A stretch of DNA of 64,000 nucleotides. Origin: Flavobacterium sp. GSB-24 (GTDB lineage: Bacteria > Bacteroidota > Bacteroidia > Flavobacteriales > Flavobacteriaceae). The stretch lies in contig NZ_AP027043.1 in assembly GCF_027924665.1 (NCBI RefSeq), positions 3,410,001 to 3,474,000 of the forward strand, read 5' to 3'. The notes under the pieces were generated by a model that worked only from the letters and a program-made list of their open reading frames with translations, was not told where the DNA came from and did no database searches. A program made the position numbers and the translations under genes. Shown here piece by piece: positions 21,548 to 29,480 of this stretch (positions are counted from its first letter, which is position 1; each line of letters begins with the position of its first letter).

Positions 21548-21928
21548 ATGTTAAGAAAAGAGATATTTCTTGTAGATGATGATGATGACGATATTACCAA
21601 TTTTATGGATGCCATCAGCTCTCTGAACAAAGAAGTGAACTGCCGCACTGCGGGCAATCCTATAAAAGCGCTTTCAGAACTCAATTCTACTGATAAACTT
21701 CCTGATTTGATATTACTGGATTATAATATGCCTTTTATAAATGGGCTGGAATTTATACGCCGTTTGCGCAGTTATGACAGGCTGGCAAATATTGAAGTGG
21801 TAATGTTTTCAACACCAGATGAGCATATTATGATTCCCTGGCTTTTAAAAAACGATACGATCGTAAAATATATTTCAAAGCCTGATACATTTGAGGAACT
21901 AAAATCAGTCCTTGATGAAATATTATAG
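21548..21928 (+). CDS. Single-domain response regulator (CheY-like receiver)
   Basis: The 126-residue protein is only a receiver domain. The acidic pocket is an unusual run of six Asp (residues 10-15), the phospho-acceptor is Asp58 in LLDYNMP, and the conserved Thr/Ser and Lys-Pro are present in FSTP and SKPD. There is no output domain, so it must act through protein contacts or a phosphorelay. No kinase gene is adjacent, and it stands alone between two long non-coding stretches. Such orphan receivers are common in Flavobacterium; the partner cannot be named. Confidence 0.92.
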   Translation: MLRKEIFLVDDDDDDITNFMDAISSLNKEVNCRTAGNPIKALSELNSTDKLPDLILLDYNMPFINGLEFIRRLRSYDRLANIEVVMFSTPDEHIMIPWLLKNDTIVKYISKPDTFEELKSVLDEIL

Positions 21929-22259
21929 GCAGTTCTCAGGCGAAGTCCTTTTGTTATAACTAATTTGTTTATAGCATTGTACAGGTGTGCTTTTTAATTA
22001 TATCTGACTTAATTATCTATGTGAAAAAACACATGCAGCCATCCAAATCTTGGCATATACGGATCATAAATTTCACAAATCATTGCTATTAAATATGTAA
22101 TTTTTTTCGAGACAGAATCAAAAAGTCAGTTTTATACTCATAACTGATTTCAATTACTTTTGTTTTCTTCTCGGTGCTTATTGCGCTGCATATCCTTATG
22201 GTGATGCTTTTTAGAGCTTTCCTTTTTCCTTTTTAATCATTTAGTTTTTTTCTTAAATC

Positions 22260-22285
22260 AGCCTGCACCTGCAGGTTATTTTTTT
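22260..22285 (+). terminator. Small hairpin with T-run
   Basis: A 7-bp stem, AGCCTGC against GCAGGTT with a four-base loop, is followed by a T-run. It could terminate the response-regulator transcript 330 bp upstream. Confidence 0.4.
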
Positions 22286-22308
22286 ATATAGAATTTTCAA
22301 ATTTAAGC

Positions 22309-22384
22309 CTGTCCATTTCACGCCCTAGTTTGTCCGTTTGGGATATTTTCTGATTTTAAAACCAGAACTGCAGCTATACTTTTG
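22309..22384 (+). promoter_or_regulatory. Promoter with tandem AraC-type boxes (copy C)
   Basis: Boxes CTGTCCATTT (22309-22318) and TTGTCCGTTT (22330-22339) are spaced 21 bp start to start. The -7 element TACTTTTG (22377-22384) begins 47 bp after the start of the second box. The same arrangement recurs before the DoxX gene and the cupin gene. It would drive the alpha/beta-hydrolase gene at 22429. Confidence 0.65.
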
Positions 22385-22428
22385 ACTAATAAATTAACTA
22401 ATAGGTAAATGATTAAAACATCAGGATT

Positions 22429-23469
22429 ATGAAAACAATATCAAAAATCACCAACCGTATAACAGCTTTAACTTCTAAGGTATTTTTAATTACTGCTCTT
22501 TTTTTAAGCTTTAATGCTGTCAATGCACAATCAGAAAACCAGAAACCAAATGCAGTAACAATAAGTCCTTCTTTGGGAACACTAAAACAAGTTAATGCTG
22601 GTTTATTAAACGTAGGCTATACTGAAGCTGGACCTTCCAAAGGAACTACTGTAATACTGCTCCACGGCTGGCCTTATGATATTCACAGTTATAAGGAAGT
22701 GGTTCCTATTTTAGCTGCAAAAGGCTATAGAGTAATCACTCCATATTTAAGGGGATCTGGAACTACGACATTCCTTTCGAAAGATACTTTTAGAAACGGA
22801 CAGCAAGCAGCATTAGCAACTGATATTATTGCTTTGATGGATGCGCTTAAAATTGATAAAGCCATTATTGGAGGTTTTGATTGGGGAGCTAGGACAGCGG
22901 TTGTTATGGCGGTACTTTGGCCTGAACGTTTACAAGGATTAGTTTCTGTCAGCGGTTATTTGGTTGTAAATCTTGAAGCTAATTTAAAACCGCTGCCTCC
23001 AAAAGCAGAATTAGGATGGTGGTATCAATATTACTTTGCAACAGAAAGGGGAAAATTAGGATACACTCAAAATACCTACGAGTTTAATAAACAAATCTGG
23101 CAGATCGCCTCTCCATTATGGAAGTTCGATAAAGCGACTTACGATCAAACGGCGCAGTCTTTTGACAATCCGGACCACGTAGCAATCGTTATTCATAATT
23201 ACAGATGGAGACAATCACTTGAAGCGGGAGAATCTAAATACGATAGTTTAGAAAAACGTTTAGCAGCAAGACCTGCAATTAAAGTGCCTACTATTACAAT
23301 AGGAAGCGATTTTGACGGTGCTTTCGCCGATGGAAAAGCGTACGCAGACAAATTCAAAGGAAAATATGAACACAGAATCCTCAAAGGCATCGGACATAAT
23401 GTTCCTCAAGAAGATCCACAGGCATTTGCAAAAGCAATTATAGACGTCGATAATTTAAGTAAAAAATAA
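22429..23469 (+). CDS. Exported alpha/beta-hydrolase of the epoxide hydrolase/dehalogenase type
   Basis: The 346-residue protein has a long signal peptide ending NAVNAQS. The oxyanion motif HGWP is followed by a nucleophile elbow GGFDWG with Asp151 rather than Ser. An aspartate nucleophile is the mark of epoxide hydrolases and haloalkane dehalogenases. The catalytic His is in GIGHNVPQE near the C-terminus. Export from the cytoplasm is unusual for classical epoxide hydrolases. It is first in a run with Ohr and a DUF1223 protein, which suggests a detoxification or oxidative-stress setting. The natural substrate is unknown. Confidence 0.82.
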   Translation: MKTISKITNRITALTSKVFLITALFLSFNAVNAQSENQKPNAVTISPSLGTLKQVNAGLLNVGYTEAGPSKGTTVILLHGWPYDIHSYKEVVPILAAKGYRVITPYLRGSGTTTFLSKDTFRNGQQAALATDIIALMDALKIDKAIIGGFDWGARTAVVMAVLWPERLQGLVSVSGYLVVNLEANLKPLPPKAELGWWYQYYFATERGKLGYTQNTYEFNKQIWQIASPLWKFDKATYDQTAQSFDNPDHVAIVIHNYRWRQSLEAGESKYDSLEKRLAARPAIKVPTITIGSDFDGAFADGKAYADKFKGKYEHRILKGIGHNVPQEDPQAFAKAIIDVDNLSKK

Positions 23470-23529
23470 ATAAAGTAAAAAGCAAGCACAACACACAATT
23501 AACATTTCACAACACACAATTAAAAAATT

Positions 23530-23940
23530 ATGGAAACAAAAATTTTATACACAGGCAGGACACACACGACTGGCGGCCGCGAAGGAGCATCACAAAGTTC
23601 AGATGAACAATTGAATATTAAACTTAGTTCTCCAGGTTCTTCACGTTCTGGGACAAATCCGGAACAACTTTTGGCGGCAGGCTGGTCAGCATGTTTTATT
23701 GGTGCAATGGGAATTGCCGCCTCAAAGTTAAATATTAAACTTCCGTCGGATACTTCGGTAGATGCTGAAGTAGACTTGTGCGTGACAGAAGGTGCATATT
23801 CTCTTCAGGCAAGATTGAATATTAGTCTGCCAGGTCTAGATCCTCACACAGCAAGAAAAGTAGCCGATGAAGCACATCAGACCTGTCCTTACTCTAAAGC
23901 AGTAAGAGGAAATATTAATGTTGAAATTAATATCCTTTAA
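23530..23940 (+). CDS. ohr: Organic hydroperoxide resistance protein, Ohr/OsmC family
   Basis: The 136-residue protein is a full-length Ohr: a dimeric cytoplasmic thiol peroxidase that reduces organic hydroperoxides with a pair of cysteines. The peroxidatic Cys55 lies in WSACFIGA and the resolving Cys119 in HQTCPYSKA; a GGREG loop near the N-terminus is also typical. It follows the exported hydrolase by 60 bp and precedes the DUF1223 gene by 54 bp, with no terminator between, so the three genes may share the promoter at 22309-22384. Confidence 0.93.
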   Translation: METKILYTGRTHTTGGREGASQSSDEQLNIKLSSPGSSRSGTNPEQLLAAGWSACFIGAMGIAASKLNIKLPSDTSVDAEVDLCVTEGAYSLQARLNISLPGLDPHTARKVADEAHQTCPYSKAVRGNINVEINIL

Positions 23941-23994
23941 ACATTTAAAATCAAGAGTCTCTTCGAATGAGGCTTATTATAGTCAATTTACATC

Positions 23995-24765
23995 ATGAAA
24001 AAGATACAATTATTACCAGCTGTTTTCATCACATTGATGCTTTTAATAGGAGTGACTGTTTTAGGGCAAAATCCAGATAAAACAGCAGAGAAAGGTTTTG
24101 CTTTATTAGAATTATACACTTCTGAAGGCTGCTCAAGCTGTCCGCCTGCAGATGAACTGATGGGAAGAATCCAAAATGAATATAAAAACCATGAGGTTTA
24201 TATTTTGGCTTATCATGTCGATTATTGGGACAGACAAGGATGGAAAGATGTCTTTAGCAATTCAGCTTATACCAAAAGGCAGTACGATTATGCAAAATTT
24301 CTGGGAAAAGAACCAATTTATACACCACAGCTGGTTGTAAACGGAAAAACTGATTATATTGCTTCGCAGGAAACTACTGTTAGAAATGGAATCAAGTCTG
24401 CACTTTCAAAACCTGCTGCTGCCAAATTATTTCTCGAAGGCACTCAGGCCAATAATAATCTTAAAGTAAATTACAATATAGAAGGCGTTTTTAAAAACAG
24501 CAGCTTGTTACTTGCAATTGTTCAGAAAACAGCTAAAAGCAATGTAAAAAGAGGAGAGAATGCTAACCGCATTCTATCGCATTATCAAATTGTTCGTCAT
24601 TTACAGTCGTCAGCTTTAAAAGATAAAAAAGGAATAGTATGGATTCATCTGCCAAAAAAATTTAATACAAAAGATTTTGAAGTGATTGGTTTTATTCAGG
24701 ACAATAATACAGGAAGTGTTATGGGAGCATCACGAGCTGTGTTACAACAATCTCCGATTTTATGA
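23995..24765 (+). CDS. Exported DUF1223 thioredoxin-like protein
   Basis: The 256-residue protein has a signal peptide ending VLGQ and a thioredoxin-like N-terminal domain with a CxxC motif, Cys46-SS-Cys49, in EGCSSCPPAD. The DUF1223 marks YHVDYWDRQGWKD and YTPQLVVNG follow. The C-terminal half is a beta-rich domain. Members of this family are predicted periplasmic redox proteins with no settled function. It is placed after Ohr, consistent with thiol chemistry under stress. Its stop codon overlaps the start of a 48-residue reading frame in ATGA. Confidence 0.85.
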   Translation: MKKIQLLPAVFITLMLLIGVTVLGQNPDKTAEKGFALLELYTSEGCSSCPPADELMGRIQNEYKNHEVYILAYHVDYWDRQGWKDVFSNSAYTKRQYDYAKFLGKEPIYTPQLVVNGKTDYIASQETTVRNGIKSALSKPAAAKLFLEGTQANNNLKVNYNIEGVFKNSSLLLAIVQKTAKSNVKRGENANRILSHYQIVRHLQSSALKDKKGIVWIHLPKKFNTKDFEVIGFIQDNNTGSVMGASRAVLQQSPIL

Positions 24766-24908
24766 AAACAGTTTTTTTAAGCTTATCCTGTTGCAGTAAA
24801 ATGCCGGAAGCAAAACGTACCAAAAGTTTTAAGCGTAATAAAAGTGATCTTATTATAAAAGAAAATATCATGTTGTTAATGCAGGAGAATAAGGCACTTT
24901 GGCTTTGA
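24762..24908 (+). CDS. Small protein, 48 residues, overlapping the DUF1223 gene
   Basis: The frame begins MKTVFLSLSCCSK, at an ATG that overlaps the upstream TGA as ATGA, the usual sign of translational coupling. It continues with a Lys/Arg-rich middle and a helical, hydrophobic C-terminus ending KALWL. Its stop lies 21 bp before a strong terminator, so it fits wholly inside the DUF1223 transcript. The start resembles a truncated lipoprotein signal (LSCC). No family is recognised, and it may be a remnant of a longer gene. Confidence 0.4.
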   Translation: MKTVFLSLSCCSKMPEAKRTKSFKRNKSDLIIKENIMLLMQENKALWL

Positions 24909-24929
24909 AATTTGAACTTACTAAAGATA

Positions 24930-24964
24930 AAATCGGAACAGAAATATTTTGTTCCGATTTTTTT
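24930..24964 (+). terminator. Rho-independent terminator after ohr-DUF1223-small ORF
   Basis: A perfect 11-bp stem, AAATCGGAACA against TGTTCCGATTT with a nine-base loop, is followed by further T. It shows that the kinase gene downstream does not start before this point. Confidence 0.85.
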
Positions 24965-24993
24965 AGGGATTAAAAAATACTTTCAAAATATCC

Positions 24994-25001
24994 TATCTTT
25001 G
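24994..25001 (+). promoter_or_regulatory. -7 element of the LytS-type kinase gene
   Basis: TATCTTTG matches TAnnTTTG and lies 33 bp before the ATG at 25035. Together with the terminator just upstream it decides the start codon of the kinase. Confidence 0.55.
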
Positions 25002-25034
25002 ACAAAGCGAGATCTAAAAACACATAAAAAATAT

Positions 25035-26051
25035 ATGGAAAAAGTAAAAAACTTTCACGTTTCCCGAAAGGTGATTTGGGGAAGTTCTATAGCATTGGCG
25101 GTTCTTGCTTCGATACCAAAGTTATTTGACGCTGGTTCAACTCCTGGAGATATTGTCATCAATTCTTCGATTACCTTAATGTTCTCTATATTTATTTGGT
25201 ATTATAATATTTACAGCCTTCCAAAGTTCTCGTCGCAGCGTACCAATAAAAGTTTGTTTAACTGGAAACTTTTACTAAGTGTGATATTGGGGATTCTAAT
25301 TATGGTCATTCTGGTAATTGGGCATCAGGAACTTTTTCAGATTTCTAAAATGGATGCTCCAATCATGTTTGAATTGCGGGGCGTATTAATTAATCTGATT
25401 GTTTATATGTTTCTGCATCTGCTTTTTCAAAACTATCAGACCCAGAAGATGGGACTGGAATTAGAACGCACGCATGCTGTTAATCTAGGAGCGCAGTACG
25501 AATTACTGAAACAGCAGGTAAATCCCCATTTTTTATTTAATAGCCTCAATACGCTGAAATCTATGGTAGAAATTCAGGATCCGCAGAGTGCTGACTTTAT
25601 TTTAAAATTATCTGATTTTTACCGTTTTACACTCGAAAGCCGAAAGTTAGATTTAATACCCTTAAAAGAAGAACTTCAAATTTTAGATTCTTATGTGTTT
25701 CTGCTCAAAGCGCGTTTTGAAGATGGATTCGTTCTGATAAATGAAGTGGATCAAAAACAATACGAGTCTGTAGTTCCCCCTTTTACTGTTCAGTTATTAA
25801 TAGAAAACTGCATCAAACATAACGTGGTTTCCCTTGAAAAACCATTGCGAATCAAGTTATACTCAGAGGACGATTTTTTAGTTATTGAAAATCCAATACA
25901 GCTCAAAAGAGGTGTTTTGTCAACAGGTGTTGGTCTGGATAACATCAATAATCGACTTATGCATTTAGTTCATAAGGAAATTCAAATTGATAAAACCGAA
26001 ACTATATTTAAAGTAAAAATACCAATGATCTATGACTATCATAATAATTGA
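25035..26051 (+). CDS. LytS-type sensor histidine kinase
   Basis: From the ATG at 25035 the protein has 338 residues. The frame is open back to 24912, but that stretch contains a terminator and the -7 element, so the shorter start is preferred. Four predicted membrane helices (about residues 12-125) precede a His_kinase domain with the phosphorylated His165 in QQVNPHFLFNSLN and an ATPase region with LLIENCIKHN. There is no large periplasmic sensor domain. The partner LytTR regulator overlaps by 20 bp, so the pair is translationally coupled. The signal sensed is unknown. Confidence 0.9.
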   Translation: MEKVKNFHVSRKVIWGSSIALAVLASIPKLFDAGSTPGDIVINSSITLMFSIFIWYYNIYSLPKFSSQRTNKSLFNWKLLLSVILGILIMVILVIGHQELFQISKMDAPIMFELRGVLINLIVYMFLHLLFQNYQTQKMGLELERTHAVNLGAQYELLKQQVNPHFLFNSLNTLKSMVEIQDPQSADFILKLSDFYRFTLESRKLDLIPLKEELQILDSYVFLLKARFEDGFVLINEVDQKQYESVVPPFTVQLLIENCIKHNVVSLEKPLRIKLYSEDDFLVIENPIQLKRGVLSTGVGLDNINNRLMHLVHKEIQIDKTETIFKVKIPMIYDYHNN

Positions 26052-26799
26052 AGATGAGGTAAAAACAGCCAAAGCGCTTGGGCAGCTTATTCTGAGCATC
26101 AGACCTGATACTCAAATTTTGTCGTATATACAGAGCATAGATGGTGCCGTGAGTTATCTGTCAGAAAATGATCAGCCAGATCTTATTTTCATGGATATTC
26201 AGCTGGCAGATGGTCTGTGTTTTGAAATTTTCAAAAATGTAGAGGTTGTATCACCAGTAATATTCAGCACCGCATTTGATGACTATGCAATTGAGGCATT
26301 TAAGTCAAACGGAATTGACTACGTATTGAAACCATTTTCAAGAGAAAGTATTGCACAGGCTATTAAGAAAGCAGCAGAACTGAAGAATTTCTTCCAAAGA
26401 AATAAAAAGATGATACCAGATTTCGAGTATTTATTGACACGAACTGGCGAGAATAAAGGGAAAAGCAGTTTTTTGGTTTTTAAAAATAATAAATACCAAA
26501 CAGTTTTAACCGAGAATATTGCTTTGTTTTATATTAAAAATGAAACTCCAACCATCATGTGTTTTGATAAAACTGAATATCAAATTACACAATCATTAGA
26601 TGAGGTTCATAAGCTGTTATCGCCCATACAATTCTTCAGGATCAACAGGCAGTATTTGGTGAATTTTGCAGCAATTAGAGAGGCAGAACATTATTTCTCT
26701 CGTAAGTTAATTATCAAATTAACCATTCCAACAGAAGAAAAATTGTTGGTAGGAAAAGAGAAAGCAACCGCCTTTTTGAACTGGCTGGAAAATAGGTAA
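26032..26799 (+). CDS. LytTR-family response regulator
   Basis: The 255-residue protein has a receiver domain with phospho-acceptor Asp55 in LIFMDIQLADG and the conserved Lys-Pro in YVLKPF. A C-terminal LytTR DNA-binding domain (about 155-255) includes FFRINRQYLVNFAAI. It overlaps the kinase gene by 20 bp. Its target promoters cannot be told from the window. A palindromic repeat element separates it from the convergent AraC gene. Confidence 0.93.
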   Translation: MTIIIIEDEVKTAKALGQLILSIRPDTQILSYIQSIDGAVSYLSENDQPDLIFMDIQLADGLCFEIFKNVEVVSPVIFSTAFDDYAIEAFKSNGIDYVLKPFSRESIAQAIKKAAELKNFFQRNKKMIPDFEYLLTRTGENKGKSSFLVFKNNKYQTVLTENIALFYIKNETPTIMCFDKTEYQITQSLDEVHKLLSPIQFFRINRQYLVNFAAIREAEHYFSRKLIIKLTIPTEEKLLVGKEKATAFLNWLENR

Positions 26800-26814
26800 A
26801 GATTAGTTTTTTTG

Positions 26815-26985
26815 TTTGATGTTTCATGTTTCATGTTTTGAAACTTCGGGATTAAGTTTCAAGTTTCAGTCCCGAAACCTCTGGCTCAGGTTGCCAAACG
26901 GGCAAAAAGAAAGATTATATAGATATCTGGACGACATGCCGTATAAACCAGAACTTTAGACATGAAACATGAAACCTGAAACAAA
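26815..26985. repeat. Long-range palindromic intergenic repeat element
   Basis: The outer arms GTTTCATGTTTCATG (from 26821) and CATGAAACATGAAAC (from 26961) are a perfect 15-bp inverted match, extended imperfectly through flanking T and A runs. An inner pair, TTCGGGA and TCCCGAA, is nested near the left arm. It lies between two convergent genes and may act as a two-way terminator or be a non-autonomous mobile repeat. Confidence 0.6.
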
Positions 26986-26991
26986 AAAAAA

Positions 26992-27807
26992 TTAAAAGAC
27001 CTTCGAAGGAGACAATCCATATTGTTTCTTAAAGGCAAATGAAAAATGGGACAGGTCTTCAAAACCTACTTCAAGATAGACTTCAGTTGGGGTTTTTCCT
27101 TTTTCTTTTATCAGATAATAAGCCTGCTGTAATCTTTTTTGTAATAACCAACGGCTTGGCGAAACTTCAAAAATACGCTGAAAGTCACGTTTAAAAGTGG
27201 CCAGGCTTCTACCAGTGAGGTAGGCAAAACGGTCTAACTGCACATTAAAATGAAAATTCTTTTTCATGAAAGCTTCCAAATCAATTTTCCCCGGCTCATT
27301 AAAATCAAATAAAGTATCTTTGAGTTCGGGTTTACATTGCAATAAAATGGTAATAGCTTCATTTACTTTTAAAGTTTGAAGTTCTTCTGTAATTAATTGA
27401 TCTTCGTTGATATAAGGAATCAAAGATCCCATTAAACTTTTAAGCAGTGGAGTTTCTTCCAATTGAAAAACAGTTTCTGTTTCAGGACTTTTAATTAAAC
27501 TGGTCTTTTGATTGTGTTTTATTGAGAAATCACGCAATGCTTCCTGATTCAAATAAATTGAAATGGATTGAAATGCAGCATTAGGATCAGGCTGTTTATT
27601 GAATTTTATAAGCTGATTCCTTTTGATAAATCGAAAATCACCCGGTTTGAAAATATATTCTCTGATGCCGTTGTTTAAAGTAAGTATTCCTGAAATCTGA
27701 AAACTTAAAACATGTTCTGCAGCAAATTGTTCACCTTCGCGATTTTGGGTATAATAGCACGAATAAGCAATTGCTGGTATTTTCTGATTTATTTTTGAAT
27801 CGTTCAT
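26992..27807 (-). CDS. AraC-family transcriptional regulator
   Basis: The 271-residue protein has an N-terminal cupin-like sensing domain (about 20-130) and a C-terminal double helix-turn-helix (about 170-271). The domain is full length: first helix pair around LDRFAYLTGRSLATFKRDFQ and second around PTEVYLEVGFEDLSHFSFAFKKQYGLSPS. It lies 63 bp downstream of the SDR gene on the same strand and is probably co-transcribed with it. Tandem repeats before the SDR gene are a plausible binding site, giving autoregulation. The inducer is unknown. Confidence 0.92.
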   Translation of the reverse strand: MNDSKINQKIPAIAYSCYYTQNREGEQFAAEHVLSFQISGILTLNNGIREYIFKPGDFRFIKRNQLIKFNKQPDPNAAFQSISIYLNQEALRDFSIKHNQKTSLIKSPETETVFQLEETPLLKSLMGSLIPYINEDQLITEELQTLKVNEAITILLQCKPELKDTLFDFNEPGKIDLEAFMKKNFHFNVQLDRFAYLTGRSLATFKRDFQRIFEVSPSRWLLQKRLQQAYYLIKEKGKTPTEVYLEVGFEDLSHFSFAFKKQYGLSPSKVF

Positions 27808-27870
27808 ATTACAAATTTATAAAAAATGGTCAGCAATATTTAGTACTGACCATTACAGAATGTATTTAAA

Positions 27871-28758
27871 TTATTCTTTTTTAGTATTATTGGTATACCA
27901 TTTTCCTTGTGCGGTATCAAAAAAGCTTCCTGCTTCATCATGATCTGTTGATATACTAACATTCATCCAATTTTCCATTTCTTCTGTTCGCTTTTGGTCA
28001 GCATTTTTTAATATACCAATTGCTTCACTACCTAGTACCAAGTGTACAGGAGGGTTTGGATGAGACGCTAAATCCACCATCACTTTGGCTGCTTTTTCGG
28101 GATCACCAACAGCAACAAATTGTCCTCCTTTGAAAAAATCAGTACGTTGTTTTACCATTTCGTAGCCTTCTATTTCAGTTGCGTAAGACATAGAAGCGCC
28201 AGCCCAATCGGTACGGAAACCGCCTGGTTCGACACTAGTTACCAATATTCCTAACGAAGAAACTTCTTTGGCCAAAGCTTCGGTAAAGCCGCTTAGACCA
28301 AATTTTGCCGCCTGATACATCGTTAGACCTGGATTACCAACGCGTCCGCCAATAGAACTGATTTGTAAAATCCTTCCTGACCCCTGTTTGCGCATATAAG
28401 GAAGGACGGCACGCGTAATCTCAATTGGGGCATATAAATTAGTTTCTAACTGACTGCGGACCTGCTCACTGGTGTAAGCTTCGGCAGCCCCGATAATTCC
28501 GAATCCTGCATTGTTTACCAAGACGTCAATTCTTCCAAAATGTTCTGCAGCCGTTTTAACCGCACTATACACTTGTTCATAGTTAGTAACATCTAAGGCT
28601 AGCGGAAAGATTTGATCTTTGTAAAGAGCCTTCAAATCATTTAACTGATCGATATCGCGGGCCGTTGCCACAACTTTATCACCGCTTTTTAAAACTGCTT
28701 CTGTAAGATTACGTCCTAATCCTCTTGAGCTTCCTGTAATAAACCATATTTTATTCAT
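27871..28758 (-). CDS. Short-chain dehydrogenase/reductase
   Basis: The 295-residue protein is a classical-type SDR with the cofactor motif TGSSRGLG (residues 8-15), NNAG at 82-85, catalytic Ser134/135 and Tyr148-x3-Lys152 in MYQAAK. Arg12 after the glycine motif suggests NADPH preference. The C-terminus is longer than in core SDRs, as in the group annotated as oxidoreductases of unknown substrate. It is the first gene of a probable two-gene unit with the AraC regulator. Its promoter carries a pair of 16-bp direct repeats. Confidence 0.93.
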   Translation of the reverse strand: MNKIWFITGSSRGLGRNLTEAVLKSGDKVVATARDIDQLNDLKALYKDQIFPLALDVTNYEQVYSAVKTAAEHFGRIDVLVNNAGFGIIGAAEAYTSEQVRSQLETNLYAPIEITRAVLPYMRKQGSGRILQISSIGGRVGNPGLTMYQAAKFGLSGFTEALAKEVSSLGILVTSVEPGGFRTDWAGASMSYATEIEGYEMVKQRTDFFKGGQFVAVGDPEKAAKVMVDLASHPNPPVHLVLGSEAIGILKNADQKRTEEMENWMNVSISTDHDEAGSFFDTAQGKWYTNNTKKE

Positions 28759-28783
28759 TGTAATTGTATTTAAATGTTCAGTA

Positions 28784-28851
28784 CAAAATTACGGCAGAAG
28801 CAGGGATGAGTATTTTGTTAGAAAGCTCAAATTTATTTGTTAGAAAGCTCA
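28784..28851 (-). promoter_or_regulatory. SDR-AraC promoter with 16-bp direct repeats
   Basis: On the plus strand TTTGTTAGAAAGCTCA occurs at 28814-28829 and again at 28836-28851, a 22-bp period close to two helical turns. On the minus strand the -7 element TAATTTTG lies at 28791-28784. Tandem direct repeats upstream of -35 are typical of AraC-family activator sites. Confidence 0.6.
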
Positions 28852-28865
28852 TGATTCTATAACGA

Positions 28866-28891
28866 AAAAGCCTGAGATTATCTCAGGCTTT
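28866..28891 (-). terminator. Terminator of the DoxX gene
   Basis: An 11-bp stem, AAAGCCTGAGA against TCTCAGGCTTT with a three-base loop, is followed on the minus strand by further T. It lies 23 bp after the DoxX stop codon. Confidence 0.8.
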
Positions 28892-28913
28892 ACTATTCCA
28901 ATAAATAATAAAT

Positions 28914-29309
28914 CTATTCAGTTTTATGGGTAATGTAGTGAACAGTGTATAATTTTCTAAACATTAAATAAGTTATGCTAACCATTACAAAAGCAATAAC
29001 AGCGTCAGTTACTGCAGAAAAGCCTAGTACTGCGAGTTTTGAAAAGAACGCAAAAGTGATATCAAAGAAAATACCCGCAAAGACCCATTCTTTCAACCGC
29101 AGTAACTTATTTGGAATTAATAACACGATAACTCCTGCGGCTTTAAACACACCAAGCAGGTAGATGAAATGTTCTGGATATCCTAATTGCTGGGTAATTC
29201 CCCAAACAATAGGATTTGTAGTAAGTTCGAAAAAACCGCTGGCTCCAAACCATAAAGAAGTTAAGATAACACCTGTCCAGTAAATAATTTTTGTTGTTTT
29301 TGCATTCAT
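28914..29309 (-). CDS. DoxX-like membrane protein
   Basis: The 131-residue protein has four predicted membrane helices and the DoxX-like pattern FGASGFFELTTNP..WGITQQLGYPEHFIYLLGVFK near the start. DoxX-like proteins are small inner-membrane proteins, some associated with redox stress; the function here is not known. The gene has a dedicated promoter carrying the same tandem boxes as the cupin and exported hydrolase genes, and its own terminator, so it is a single-gene unit. Confidence 0.85.
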   Translation of the reverse strand: MNAKTTKIIYWTGVILTSLWFGASGFFELTTNPIVWGITQQLGYPEHFIYLLGVFKAAGVIVLLIPNKLLRLKEWVFAGIFFDITFAFFSKLAVLGFSAVTDAVIAFVMVSITYLMFRKLYTVHYITHKTE

Positions 29310-29339
29310 GATTTTAAAATTTTAAGCTGTTAAACAGGG

Positions 29340-29415
29340 CAAATTTGCATCAGAACACTCTCATTAGATAATCATAAGTAATTGAAGTGGACAATTTCGA
29401 TCTTTAAATAGACAA
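29340..29415 (-). promoter_or_regulatory. Promoter with tandem AraC-type boxes (copy B)
   Basis: Reading the minus strand, TTGTCTATTT (29415-29406) and TTGTCCACTT (29394-29385) are 21 bp apart start to start. A -7-like CAAATTTG (29347-29340, one mismatch to TAnnTTTG) begins 47 bp after the second box start. The geometry is identical to copies A and C. Confidence 0.62.
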
Positions 29416-29480
29416 TTTGGAGGCTAATTTTATTTAAAGCTTTACAATTTGATCGAAATAGTCAGCATTGCTCTTTAATT

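Larger units (their letters stand above)
21929..22428. other. 500-bp intergenic stretch
   Basis: It holds, in order, a frameshifted antisense basic reading frame (22150-22240), a small hairpin with T-run (22260-22285) and the direct-repeat promoter of the next gene (22309-22384). Nothing recognisable is seen between 21930 and 22150. Confidence 0.5.

Noticed and set aside
24912..25034. Upstream extension of the LytS-type kinase
   Set aside because: The extension begins before a terminator (24930-24964) and the -7 element (24994), so it cannot be translated from the kinase promoter.
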